64,000 bases of DNA from Chloroflexota bacterium (GTDB taxonomy: Bacteria > Chloroflexota > Anaerolineae > Promineifilales > Promineifilaceae). The stretch spans positions 1 to 64,000 of the forward strand of contig JACTMP010000053.1 in NCBI GenBank assembly GCA_014584575.1, in the 5' to 3' direction. The notes under the pieces are model-generated. The model was not told the DNA's origin, did no database searches, and saw only the letters and a list, made by a program, of their open reading frames with translations. A program made the position numbers and the translations under genes. Of the stretch, positions 8,775 to 16,942 are shown piece by piece (position 1 is the first letter of the stretch; every line of letters begins with the position of its first letter).

Positions 8775-8803
8775 TTGACGCCGAATTCTATCTATGTTAC
8801 ACT
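8775..8803 (+). promoter_or_regulatory. Promoter of the LacI regulator and araBD
   Basis: TTGACG (8775-8780) and TACACT (8798-8803) with 17-bp spacing. Operator O2 begins 7 bp downstream, mirroring the araA side, which suggests autoregulation and control of araB and araD. Confidence 0.65.
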
Positions 8804-8810
8804 AATTCTC

Positions 8811-8822
8811 GTTATCGTTAAC
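8811..8822. promoter_or_regulatory. LacI-type operator O2 (regulator side)
   Basis: GTTATCGTTAAC, the exact reverse complement of O1. The centres are 156 bp apart (about 15 helical turns), compatible with looping between two repressor dimers. Confidence 0.75.
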
Positions 8823-8846
8823 AGTAGCGATGACACGGAGAGAGGC

Positions 8847-9884
8847 GTGAGGGAAAACGGCCAAAAAGGCAGCCATAAACGGGTCACTATTAAAGAGGTA
8901 GCGGAAGCCGCCGGGGTATCTACGCAGACGATTTCGCGGGTGGCGAACGGCCGTGCCGATGTCGCCCCCCACACCCGCCAGCATGTGCAGCAGGTGATTG
9001 ATTCGCTGGGCTACCAGCCGAGCAAAATTGCCCGCAGCCTGATTCGGGGACAGAGCCATTCCCTGGGGATTGTGACCTTTGGCATTGGCTATTATGGCCC
9101 CTCGCACGTGCTCCAGGGGATTCAGGAAACGGCCGTTGCCCAGGGCTATTCCCTCATGCTCAACATTTTACCGGACGCGGAGATATACGACGCCAAACCG
9201 TTGTTGCAGGAGATGTTGGCCTATCACGTGGACGGCATTTTGTGGGCGGCGCCGGAAATTGGGCAGAACCGGGACGGGATTCAACAGGAGCTAGCCAGTT
9301 TATCTGTGCCCATTGTTTTTTTGAGCGCGCAGCCCCGGCCGAACCAGATGACGGCCGTGATAGACAACCGCGCGGGCGGGCGGCTGGCAACGCGACACCT
9401 GATTGAACAGGGGCGGCAGCACATCGGCCTGATTACAGGGCCGATTAGCTGGTGGGAGGCGCGGCAGCGGGAGTTGGGCTGGCGCGAGGAGTTGGCAGCG
9501 CACGGCCGTGAGGTAGACGAAAGCCTGATTGCCTATGGCGACTGGAGCGCAGGCAGCGGCGAGCGCTCTTTGCGGCGGCTGCTGGAATGGCGACCGGAAA
9601 TGGACGCGGTGTTTGTGAGCAATGACCAGATGGCGCTGGGTGCGTTGAAGGCGGCGCGGCAGGTGGGGCGGCGCGTGCCAGAAGAACTGGCGGTTGCTGG
9701 TTTTGATGACATCCCCGAAGCGGCCTATTTCTATCCGGCGCTGACGACGATTCGCCAGAATACGGCCGAACTGGGGCGCGAAGGGGTGCGGCGGCTGCTG
9801 GCGATGATCAGCGAGCCGGAGACGGTCAGTTATGAGCCAATCCGGTTGCTGCCGGAGTTGGTGGTGCGGGAAAGTACATTGTGA
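8847..9884 (+). CDS. LacI/GalR-family arabinose regulator
   Basis: A 345-residue LacI-family transcription factor. The N-terminal helix-turn-helix is VTIKEVAEAAGVSTQTISRV, followed by hinge sequence GYQPSKIARSLIRG and a periplasmic-binding-protein-like effector domain ending in IRLLPELVVRES. I chose GTG at 8847 because GGAGAGAGG precedes it and the length fits the family; upstream codons in the open frame run through the promoter and operators. It lies between araA and araB and next to a matched operator pair, so L-arabinose or L-ribulose is the likely effector. It serves the role of AraR but is a pure LacI type, not the GntR-LacI chimera of Bacillus AraR. Confidence 0.92.
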   Translation: MRENGQKGSHKRVTIKEVAEAAGVSTQTISRVANGRADVAPHTRQHVQQVIDSLGYQPSKIARSLIRGQSHSLGIVTFGIGYYGPSHVLQGIQETAVAQGYSLMLNILPDAEIYDAKPLLQEMLAYHVDGILWAAPEIGQNRDGIQQELASLSVPIVFLSAQPRPNQMTAVIDNRAGGRLATRHLIEQGRQHIGLITGPISWWEARQRELGWREELAAHGREVDESLIAYGDWSAGSGERSLRRLLEWRPEMDAVFVSNDQMALGALKAARQVGRRVPEELAVAGFDDIPEAAYFYPALTTIRQNTAELGREGVRRLLAMISEPETVSYEPIRLLPELVVRESTL

Positions 9885-9887
9885 TGC

Positions 9888-9960
9888 GGAGATTAGGAGA
9901 TTAGGAGATTGAGAGATTGATTATAGGCAATCTCCTAATCTCCCAATCTCTCAATCTCCT
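9888..9960. repeat. Tandem-unit hairpin (GGAGATTA units)
   Basis: Left arm: four near-identical 8-bp units of the GGAGATTA/GAGAGATT type (9888-9919). Right arm: about four units of the complementary TAATCTCC/CAATCTCC type (9928-9960). The arms can pair over about 30 bp. It fills the whole gap between the regulator and araB, ending a few bases before araB's Shine-Dalgarno site. Confidence 0.85.
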
Positions 9961-9978
9961 CTTTTCGGAGTAAAGACG

Positions 9979-11646
9979 ATGGCGAAATATGCAATTGGTG
10001 TGGATTATGGCACGGAGTCGGGGCGGGCGGTGCTGGTGAATGTGCAGACAGGGGAGGAGGTGGCGACGGCCGTACATCCCTATGCGGATGGTGTAATTGA
10101 TGAACAGTTGCCGGGTGGCAGCCGTCCCTTACCCCACGATTTTGCCCTGCAAAATCCGCAAGATTACATTGAAGTGTTGAAAGTGACCGTGCCCCAGGTG
10201 TTGCGTGAGAGTGGCATCAGCGCCGACGATGTGATCGGCATTGGCACCGATTTTACGGCCTGTACCATGCTGCCGGTCAAGGCGGACGGCACGCCGCTTT
10301 GTTTCCTGCCGGAGTGGCGCAATAACCCGTATGCCTGGGTGAAACTGTGGAAACACCACGCTGCCCAGCCGCAGGCCAACCAGTTGAACGAGACGGCGCG
10401 GCAGATGGGCGAGGAGTGGCTGAAATGGTATGGCGGCAAAATCTCCTCGGAGTGGCTTATCCCCAAGATTTGGGAAACGGCCGAAAAAGCGCCAGAAGTG
10501 TATGCGGCGGCTGACAAGTTTGTGGAGGCGGCCGACTGGATTGTGTGGCAGATGACGGGGCAGGAAAAGCGGAATGCCTGTACGGCCGGGTATAAGGCGA
10601 TTTGGAATAAACAAAAGGGGTACCCACGAAACGAGTTTTTTGCCGCGCTGCACCCCGTATTGGCGAATGTGGTGGAGGAGAAGTTGTCGCGGGAGATTTA
10701 CCCTTTGGGGCAGAAGGCGGGTGGGCTGACGGCGGAGATGGCCCGGTTGACGGGGTTGCGTCCGGGCACGGCCGTGCCCATTGGCAATGTGGACGCGCAT
10801 GTTTCCGCCCCGGCTACGGCCGTGACCCAGCCGGGACAGATGGTGATGATCATGGGCACCAGCACCTGCCACATCCTCATCGGCGACCAGGAGCGGGTGG
10901 TGGAGGGCATGTGTGGCGTGGTCGAAGATGGCGTCGTGCCTGGCCTGTTTGGCTACGAGGCGGGGCAATCCTGCGTAGGCGACCATTTTGCCTGGTTTGT
11001 GGATAACGGCGTGCCGCTGGCCTATTACGAAGAGGCGCAGGCACGTGGCCTGACCGTCCATCAACTGCTGGAAGAAAAGGCGGCGGCGCAAAAACCGGGC
11101 GCACATGGCCTGGTGGCGTTGGACTGGTGGAATGGCAACCGCTCCATTTTGGTGGATGTGGATTTGACCGGCCTGATCATTGGCATGACGCTGGCGACGA
11201 AGCCGGAAGATATTTATCGCGCCCTGATTGAGGCCACCGCTTACGGTACGCGCATCATCATTGAGTCGTTTGAGCGCAGCGGGGTGCCGGTGACGGAACT
11301 GGTGGCCGCCGGTGGGCTGCCCGGCCGGAACAAGCTGCTGATGCAGATTTATGCAGACGTGACCGGGCGAACGATAAAGGTGGCGGGTACGGAACAGGCA
11401 GGCGCGTTCGGCTCGGCGATGTTTGCGGCCGTGGCCGCGGGAGCGGCGGCCGGTGGTTATGACTCGATTGTGGATGCGGCGGCGCATATGGCCCGGCTGC
11501 AAGATGTGGTCTACGCGCCCATCCCGGCACATCAGGCCGTCTATGACCGGCTGTTCGCCGAATACCAGTTGTTGCACGACTATTTTGGCCGGGGGGCGAA
11601 TGATGTGATGAAACGGTTGAAGGCGTTGAAGGCGGAAGTGGCCTGA
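9979..11646 (+). CDS. araB: Ribulokinase
   Basis: Phosphorylates L-ribulose to L-ribulose 5-phosphate with ATP. The 555-residue product has the FGGY-kinase phosphate loop near its start (VDYGTESGRAVLV). The DFTACTMLPV block is followed by the long WKHHAAQPQAN insertion characteristic of AraB, and the C-terminal FGGY signature region contains AAGGLPGRNKLLMQIYADVT. The start is the ATG behind CGGAG. It follows the LacI regulator and precedes araD, separated on both sides by GGAGATTA-type tandem hairpins. Confidence 0.96.
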   Translation: MAKYAIGVDYGTESGRAVLVNVQTGEEVATAVHPYADGVIDEQLPGGSRPLPHDFALQNPQDYIEVLKVTVPQVLRESGISADDVIGIGTDFTACTMLPVKADGTPLCFLPEWRNNPYAWVKLWKHHAAQPQANQLNETARQMGEEWLKWYGGKISSEWLIPKIWETAEKAPEVYAAADKFVEAADWIVWQMTGQEKRNACTAGYKAIWNKQKGYPRNEFFAALHPVLANVVEEKLSREIYPLGQKAGGLTAEMARLTGLRPGTAVPIGNVDAHVSAPATAVTQPGQMVMIMGTSTCHILIGDQERVVEGMCGVVEDGVVPGLFGYEAGQSCVGDHFAWFVDNGVPLAYYEEAQARGLTVHQLLEEKAAAQKPGAHGLVALDWWNGNRSILVDVDLTGLIIGMTLATKPEDIYRALIEATAYGTRIIIESFERSGVPVTELVAAGGLPGRNKLLMQIYADVTGRTIKVAGTEQAGAFGSAMFAAVAAGAAAGGYDSIVDAAAHMARLQDVVYAPIPAHQAVYDRLFAEYQLLHDYFGRGANDVMKRLKALKAEVA

Positions 11647-11650
11647 AAGA

Positions 11651-11727
11651 GAGTGGGAGATTAAGAGATTAAGAGATTGGAAAGTCTCCTAATCTCCTAA
11701 TCTCCCAATCTCCCAATCTCTAATCTC
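11651..11727. repeat. Tandem-unit hairpin (GAGATTAA units)
   Basis: The left arm (11651-11680) has tandem GGGAGATT/AAGAGATT units and the right arm (11685-11727) has about five complementary AATCTCC(C/T) units. The right arm runs directly into the araD start codon, leaving no room for a Shine-Dalgarno site. Same family as 9888 and 12371. Confidence 0.85.
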
Positions 11728-12369
11728 ATGCTAGAACAACTTAAAAAACAGCTTTTTGCTTTGCATCTGGAACTACCAAAGAATAACCTGGTGAAGTGGA
11801 CGGGGGGGAATGTGAGTGCGCGGGACCCGGAAACAGGGCTGGTGGTGATTAAGCCCAGTGGGGTGCTGTATGAGGATTTACGGCCGCAAGACCATGTGGT
11901 GGTCACGCTGGACGGGGAGATTGTGGAAGGGGAGTTGAAGCCGTCGTCGGATACGGCCAGCCATTGTTACATTTACCGCCACCGACCGGATGTGAACGGC
12001 ATTGTGCATACCCATTCCCCCTATGCGACGGCGTTTGCGGCCGTCGGCAAACCGATTCCTTGCTGCCTGACGGCGATTGCCGACGAATTTGGCGGCCCCA
12101 TTCCGATGGCCGGTTTTGCCCTGATTGGCAGCGAGGCGATTGGGCAGCAGGTAGTGGCGCATATCGGCCGTTCCCCGGCGGTGCTGTTGCAACAGCATGG
12201 GGTGTTTACGGTGGGCAGGGATGCGACGACGGCCGTGAAAGCGGCCGTGATGGTGGAAGATATTGCCCGCACCGTCTGGCTGGCGATGCAAATTGGCACG
12301 GTACAGGAGATTGACCCGGCCGATATTGCCAGTTTGCATCATCGGTATACGCATGTGTATGGGCAGTGA
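11728..12369 (+). CDS. araD: L-ribulose-5-phosphate 4-epimerase / class II aldolase
   Basis: A 213-residue member of the zinc-dependent class II aldolase/adducin family. In this context it most likely interconverts L-ribulose 5-phosphate and D-xylulose 5-phosphate, completing the araBAD pathway. Visible are KWTGGNVSARD (phosphate loop), KPSGVLYEDL, the zinc ligands in VHTHSPYATAFAA and the third ligand in QQHGVF. The start ATG directly follows the repeat's right arm with no Shine-Dalgarno sequence. The rarer possibility is an L-fuculose-phosphate aldolase, but the placement after araB argues for AraD. Confidence 0.92.
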   Translation: MLEQLKKQLFALHLELPKNNLVKWTGGNVSARDPETGLVVIKPSGVLYEDLRPQDHVVVTLDGEIVEGELKPSSDTASHCYIYRHRPDVNGIVHTHSPYATAFAAVGKPIPCCLTAIADEFGGPIPMAGFALIGSEAIGQQVVAHIGRSPAVLLQQHGVFTVGRDATTAVKAAVMVEDIARTVWLAMQIGTVQEIDPADIASLHHRYTHVYGQ

Positions 12370-12370
12370 G

Positions 12371-12449
12371 GAAGATTGAGATTAAGAGACTGGGAGATTG
12401 GGAGATTAGCAGTCGCTCAATCTCCTAATCTCTCAATCTCTTAATCTCC
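12371..12449. repeat. Tandem-unit hairpin (GGAGATTG units)
   Basis: The left arm (about 12371-12410) contains GAAGATTGAGATTAAGAGAC and GGGAGATT units; the right arm (12416-12449) contains CTCAATCTCCTAATCTC-type units. This is the third copy of this family between consecutive genes of one locus, after those at 9888 and 11651. Confidence 0.85.
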
Positions 12450-12467
12450 AAAGAAGGAAGGTGCAAC

Positions 12468-14039
12468 GTGGCGTACAAGGTTTTTCTGGTGGAGGACGAG
12501 ATTGTAGCCAGGGAGGGGATTCGGGATAAGGTGAATTGGGGGGCGGCGGGTTTTGAATTTGTGGGGGAAGCGCCGGATGGTGAGGTGGCGCTGCCGCTCA
12601 TTGAGAATTTGCAACCTGACCTGCTCATCACCGACATTAAGATGCCCTTCATGGATGGCTTGCAGTTGAGCAAGATTGTGCGGGAGCGGATGCCCTGGGT
12701 GAAGATTGTGATTTTGAGTGGGCATGATGAGTTTAATTATGCGCAGTCGGCCGTGAAGTTGGGGGTGTCGGAGTATTTGTTGAAGCCGATCACGGCTGTA
12801 GAAATTCACCAAGTCCTGCAACGCATTGCCACTCTGTTGGATGAGGAGCAGGCGGAGCGCGAGAAGCTGAAGCAGTTGCAAAGCCAGCTTCAAGACAATG
12901 TGACCTTGCAGCGGGAGCGGCTGCTGTTCCAACTGGTGGTGGGCGGCGTTTCATCCTGCGAGGCGGTGGAACAATGCCAGCAGTTGGGCTTGAACATCAT
13001 CGCTCCGTATTATCTGGTGGCGCTGCTGAAGGTGAAGGTGGACACGGCCGTGCCCCCTCTGGAGTACCGCGATTACCAGCAAATCCGCGCCCTGGTCGCT
13101 GACCTCACCTATGCCCATCCGGGCACATTTTTGACACAAAAGAGCGCGGAGGAACTGCTGCTGATTTTGACCGGCGATGACCCGGAGCAGTTGCGGCAGG
13201 ATGGCGCGTTTCTGGCGAAACTGATTGCCCAGGAGGTGGCCGGGGTTTTGCCCTGTACGGTCGTTGCCGGCATGGGGTCGCCGCAGCAGCGGTTGACGGA
13301 GATTTCACAATCCTTTGCCGAGGCATTGGCCCAGGTGAGCAGCGATAAAGATGCGAAGGGAACAAACAACGGCCGTGCGCCCATCGAAAAGTTGAAGCTG
13401 GATCAGACGGCCGTGGAACATTTCCTCAAATGTGGCCTGATGAGCGAGTGGGACGCTTTTTTTGCCACCCATTTGCTGTCGCTCAGCCAGGCGGCCGAGC
13501 AGTCTGACCTGGTGAAGCATTATTTGTTTGTGGATGTGGTGGTCACGGCCGTGCAGTTTATTCGTGATCTGGGCGGCGAAGCCGTAGATGTTATTCCCGA
13601 AGCACAGGACATTGAACGGCTGTTGGCCGCTTTGCACACGGCGGAACAAATGCGGGCGACGCTCGGCCAGCTTTTTGCCCAGGCCATCACCTACAGAACC
13701 AGCCAGGCCACGTGTGAACGCACACGCATGGTACATCAGGTGAAAGCCTTTATTGACGCCCATTACGCTAACCCGGATTTGTTGCTGAACGAGGTGGCCG
13801 CCAGAGTGAATTTGAGTCCCAGCCATTTCAGCGTGGTGTTTAGCCAGGAAATGGGCGAATCGTTCAAAGATTATCTCACCCGCATCCGCATGGAGCGGGC
13901 CAAAGAATTGCTGCGTACCACGAACTTGAAATGCGCCGAAATCGCCTATCAGAGCGGGTACAATGACCCCCACTATTTCAGCCACGTTTTCCACAAGCGC
14001 ATCGGTCTGCCGCCGCAGCAGTTCCGGCAGCAACCATGA
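12468..14039 (+). CDS. Response regulator, YesN type (REC + AraC HTH)
   Basis: A 523-residue transcriptional response regulator. The receiver domain (about 1-125) has the acidic pair in FLVEDE, the phospho-acceptor Asp56 in LLITDIKMP, and the conserved lysine in EYLLKPI. A long linker region follows (130-420), and the C-terminal AraC-type double helix-turn-helix ends with MERAKELLRTTNLKCAEIAY and the YNDPHYFSHVFHKRIGLPP signature. The start is GTG at 12468 behind GGAAGG. It is followed after a 14-bp hairpin by its probable partner kinase and then by a sugar-binding lipoprotein, so it probably activates sugar-uptake genes in response to an extracellular sugar. Confidence 0.93.
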   Translation: MAYKVFLVEDEIVAREGIRDKVNWGAAGFEFVGEAPDGEVALPLIENLQPDLLITDIKMPFMDGLQLSKIVRERMPWVKIVILSGHDEFNYAQSAVKLGVSEYLLKPITAVEIHQVLQRIATLLDEEQAEREKLKQLQSQLQDNVTLQRERLLFQLVVGGVSSCEAVEQCQQLGLNIIAPYYLVALLKVKVDTAVPPLEYRDYQQIRALVADLTYAHPGTFLTQKSAEELLLILTGDDPEQLRQDGAFLAKLIAQEVAGVLPCTVVAGMGSPQQRLTEISQSFAEALAQVSSDKDAKGTNNGRAPIEKLKLDQTAVEHFLKCGLMSEWDAFFATHLLSLSQAAEQSDLVKHYLFVDVVVTAVQFIRDLGGEAVDVIPEAQDIERLLAALHTAEQMRATLGQLFAQAITYRTSQATCERTRMVHQVKAFIDAHYANPDLLLNEVAARVNLSPSHFSVVFSQEMGESFKDYLTRIRMERAKELLRTTNLKCAEIAYQSGYNDPHYFSHVFHKRIGLPPQQFRQQP

Positions 14040-14070
14040 TTTTCCCGGAAACTTTGAGTTTCCGGGAAAA
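14040..14070. terminator. Perfect 14-bp hairpin at regulator stop codon
   Basis: TTTTCCCGGAAACT (14040-14053) pairs perfectly with AGTTTCCGGGAAAA (14057-14070) across a TTG loop. It begins at the base after the regulator's TGA and ends 11 nt before the kinase start. It may attenuate transcription or stabilise RNA ends between regulator and kinase. Confidence 0.65.
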
Positions 14071-14081
14071 TGGGAGCAACT

Positions 14082-15623
14082 ATGAACGCCGAACTGATTG
14101 CCAGTGAACCCGTATTTATTCCCCGGCACATGGGCAAGTTTGTTACCCTTTTTGCCAGCGTGCGGCTGTCATTGCGGGCCAAAATTTTGCTGGCGTTTTT
14201 CACGGTGATATTGCTGCTCACGGCCGTGAACGTCATGCTCATCTGGGAAGTGCTGCGTTTTAACCGGCAGTATGATGTCCTGATGACCAATATCACCACC
14301 GCCAACAATCTCAATGGATACATCAAACCGGCCATTGACGCCGAAATGTGGAACATCGTCTCCGGTAAGACCGAGTTTGCCGAGGGCAGCCAGTATCAGA
14401 TCATTGAGCAGGTCAACACCCAGCTAGATTTTCTGGCGATTAACGCCAACTCTGACCGCTCGCGCATTAAATTGGAAGTGATTCGCCGCACAATGGGCAC
14501 GTTGACCCATTACGTGGATGTGATGGGCCAGCAGATTGCGCAGGGCAGCCGGGTGGCGGACAATGAGGCGGTGCTGGATAACATTCGCGGGGTCACGGCC
14601 GTTGTCGAAGACAGCGTACAGGATTACATGCTCTTTGAGGTGAACGAAGCCGAAATCCAGTACAAAGCCAACCAGGCCCGCTTCACCCGCCTTTCTCTGC
14701 TTTACATGATTTTGCTGCCCGGCGTCATCGCCTTCTCTGTAATGGCCGCCTGGATCATCTCGGCCAGCATCTACCTGCCTATCAAAAAGCTGCACGACGT
14801 GACCACCACCATCACCGGCGCGGATTTGCAGGCGCTTGTGACTACCAACAACGTGGACGAAATCACGGAACTGGGCATCAGCTTCAACATCATGATCGGC
14901 AAAATCCGCGAACTGCTGCACGCCAAAATTGAGGAACATGACAACCTGAAAAAAGCGGAATTGAAGGCGCTGCAAGCGCAAATTAACCCGCACTTTCTCT
15001 ACAACACGCTGGACACCATTGTCTGGATGGCCGAAGCGAACAAGAGCGACCAGGTGATAGAGATCGTCTGCGCCCTTTCCAGCTTTTTCCGCATCGCCTT
15101 GAGCAAAGGCAAGGAGTGGATTCCGCTGCAACAGGAAATTGAGCATGTGCGCAGTTACCTGGCAATCCAAAAATTGCGTTACCGGGACATTCTCGATTAC
15201 CGGATTGAGGTGGATGAGGCGCTGCTCAACAACACCATCTTGAAACTGACCTTGCAGCCGTTGGTAGAAAACGCCCTCTATCACGGCATCAAGACGAAAC
15301 GAAACGGCGGATTGATTGTGGTGCGTGTCCAACGTACTGACGACGACATGGTGTTGTTGCAGGTGGAGGATGATGGCGTAGGGTTTACGCCGTACAAACT
15401 GGCGCAAATTCAGGCAGCATTGTCTGATGAAGGCGGCGGGGAGGTTTCGATGAAGGATAGTGGCTTTGGGCTGGAAAATGTGAACAAGCGTATCCAGTTG
15501 TATTACGGCCGTCAATACGGCCTCTCCATTCAGAGCCAGTATCGCGGCGGGACGCAGGTAACGGTGACGATCCCCCGCCAATCGGAACCGGTGGTGTTGG
15601 ATGGGGAGGGGGTACGGCCGTGA
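14082..15623 (+). CDS. Sensor histidine kinase, YesM/LytS-like
   Basis: A 513-residue membrane kinase. I chose the ATG at 14082 because GGGAG lies 6 nt upstream. Transmembrane helix 1 is at about residues 23-45. An extracytoplasmic alpha-helical sensor domain spans about 46-200, helix 2 about 207-230, and a HAMP domain with YLPIKKLHDVTTTITG follows. The His_kinase (PF06580) domain has the phospho-acceptor His304 in QINPHFLYNTLD, and an HATPase domain follows with LVENALYHGI and DDGVGF. This architecture pairs with YesN-type regulators, as here. The following gene is an orphan sugar-binding lipoprotein, which may present ligand to the sensor domain. Confidence 0.93.
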   Translation: MNAELIASEPVFIPRHMGKFVTLFASVRLSLRAKILLAFFTVILLLTAVNVMLIWEVLRFNRQYDVLMTNITTANNLNGYIKPAIDAEMWNIVSGKTEFAEGSQYQIIEQVNTQLDFLAINANSDRSRIKLEVIRRTMGTLTHYVDVMGQQIAQGSRVADNEAVLDNIRGVTAVVEDSVQDYMLFEVNEAEIQYKANQARFTRLSLLYMILLPGVIAFSVMAAWIISASIYLPIKKLHDVTTTITGADLQALVTTNNVDEITELGISFNIMIGKIRELLHAKIEEHDNLKKAELKALQAQINPHFLYNTLDTIVWMAEANKSDQVIEIVCALSSFFRIALSKGKEWIPLQQEIEHVRSYLAIQKLRYRDILDYRIEVDEALLNNTILKLTLQPLVENALYHGIKTKRNGGLIVVRVQRTDDDMVLLQVEDDGVGFTPYKLAQIQAALSDEGGGEVSMKDSGFGLENVNKRIQLYYGRQYGLSIQSQYRGGTQVTVTIPRQSEPVVLDGEGVRP

Positions 15624-15853
15624 ACCATCCCTTCCCCACCGCTCTGACCAGGTTTTGTTGGCAACTTTGTTGGCGGCCCCTGGGAATGAATTCCCAGGCT
15701 GGCACAAAAAGTGCGCTAAAGCGCACTGAAGAAGAACATAGTCAGTGGAAACGAGAAACCTTGTTTTCACCAGAGCGGAGCAGGCATCCTCAGATGCCAA
15801 CAGGCGCATTCTCAAATGCGCCCTCCTCGAATGGGCCCATTAGGAAGTTGCAC
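15624..15853. repeat. Spacer packed with small hairpins
   Basis: Four short palindromes lie in 230 bases: CCTGGGAATGAATTCCCAGG (15678-15697), GTGCGCTAAAGCGCAC (about 15709-15724), GGCATCCTCAGATGCC (about 15783-15798) and GGCGCATTCTCAAATGCGCC (about 15803-15822). The last two share the CTCA loop of the dispersed GCATC-CTCA-GATGC family. The frame of the next gene is open through this spacer, but I regard it as noncoding. Confidence 0.7.
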
Positions 15854-16834
15854 ATGGTGTTAACTGCACTCCTCTTCAACCTTCTGTTGATAGGTTGCAC
15901 GACCACCTCCCCATCACCACCAGCCACCAATACCCCCGAACCGGACGATGATGTAAAAACGTATGACGAAATCGTCGTCGGCTACTCGCAAATCGGCGCG
16001 GAAAGCAACTGGCGCACCGGCAATACCGCCTCCATCATGGAAACGGCCGAGAGCCTGGGCGTCGAATTGATCTTCGCCGACGGCCAACAGCGGCAGGAAA
16101 ACCAGATTCGGGCTATTCGCACCTTCATCGCCCAACAGGTAGACGTGATTGGCGTCTCCCCTGTCGTCGAAGATGGTTGGGAATCCGTCTTTCAGGAAGC
16201 GAAAGACGCGGGCATCCCCATCATCCTGGTTGACCGCCGCGCCAACGTCCCCGAAGACCTCTACACTGCTTACCTAGGGTCTGATTTTATGGAAGAAGGG
16301 CGAAACGCCGCACGGGTGATGGTAGATTTACTGGAAGGCCAGGGCAAAATCGTGGAACTGGTGGGCACCGTTGGTTCCGCGCCCGCCATTGACCGCGCCG
16401 CCGGTTTCCGCGAAATCATCCAGGAGCACCCGGACATGCAAATCATCGCTTCTCAATCAGGCGACTTCACCAGGGCCAGGGGGGAGGAAGTGATGGCCGA
16501 CCTGCTACAAATATACGGCGACCAGATTGATGCCGTCTATGCCCACAACGACGACATGGCCATTGGCGCGATCAAGGCGATTGAGGATTATGGCATACGG
16601 CCGGGGCAGGACATCAAAATTGTCTCCATTGACGCTATCCGCGACGCCTTCCAGGCGATGATTGACGGCAAGTTGAACGCCACCATTGAATGTAATCCGC
16701 TGCTCGGCCCCCAGTTTTTCGATTTAGCCCTGAAAGTAGTCAACGGCGAGCCGGTGCCCAAGTGGATTCCCTCTGAAGAAGGCATCTTCTTCCCCGAAAA
16801 CGCCGCCGAAATCATGCCTTCGCGCCGGTATTAG
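15854..16834 (+). CDS. YtfQ-like sugar-binding lipoprotein, orphan
   Basis: A 326-residue periplasmic-binding-protein-type lipoprotein. Start ATG at 15854 behind AGGAAG; residues 1-15 form a lipoprotein signal with lipobox LIGC. The mature protein follows the YtfQ pattern: VVGYSQIGAESNWRTGNTAS, DGQQRQENQIRAIRTFI, QSGDFTRARGEEVM and YAHNDDMAIGAIKAIEDYG. YtfQ-type proteins bind furanose forms of galactose or arabinose. No ATPase or permease follows; instead it sits behind a histidine kinase and regulator, so a sensory role is likely. It is close (roughly two-thirds identical by eye) to the transporter-linked protein at 25339-26313. Confidence 0.92.
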   Translation: MVLTALLFNLLLIGCTTTSPSPPATNTPEPDDDVKTYDEIVVGYSQIGAESNWRTGNTASIMETAESLGVELIFADGQQRQENQIRAIRTFIAQQVDVIGVSPVVEDGWESVFQEAKDAGIPIILVDRRANVPEDLYTAYLGSDFMEEGRNAARVMVDLLEGQGKIVELVGTVGSAPAIDRAAGFREIIQEHPDMQIIASQSGDFTRARGEEVMADLLQIYGDQIDAVYAHNDDMAIGAIKAIEDYGIRPGQDIKIVSIDAIRDAFQAMIDGKLNATIECNPLLGPQFFDLALKVVNGEPVPKWIPSEEGIFFPENAAEIMPSRRY

Positions 16835-16942
16835 AATATTTTTTAACGCAAAGGCGCAAAGAGGCAAAGGGGGAAAGAGAAGAGGAGGAAGACTCCTTGA
16901 TTACGGAGTGGGGGCTTTAGCCGGAACTCATTTGAAATGTGC

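Larger units (their letters stand above)
8389..8846. other. araA / regulator intergenic control region
   Basis: A 458-base divergent control region. It holds, from left to right, a tandem 103-bp duplication (8404-8607), a short hairpin (8613-8645), an operator plus leftward promoter for araA (8655-8694) and a rightward promoter plus a second inverted operator for the regulator (8775-8822). The araA transcript therefore has a leader of roughly 270 bases that contains the duplication and hairpin. Confidence 0.75.

Noticed and set aside
10129..11577. Long open frame (482 codons) on the minus strand inside araB
   Set aside because: It is fully antisense to a well-supported ribulokinase and has no family motifs; its length follows from GC-rich codon use.
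14424..15815. 463-codon minus-strand frame opposite the histidine kinase
   Set aside because: It is antisense to clear kinase motifs and has the His/Arg/Gln-rich look of a shadow frame.
15620..15853. N-terminal extension of the orphan binding protein
   Set aside because: The stretch is made of short palindromes, whereas a lipoprotein signal peptide with lipobox starts at 15854.
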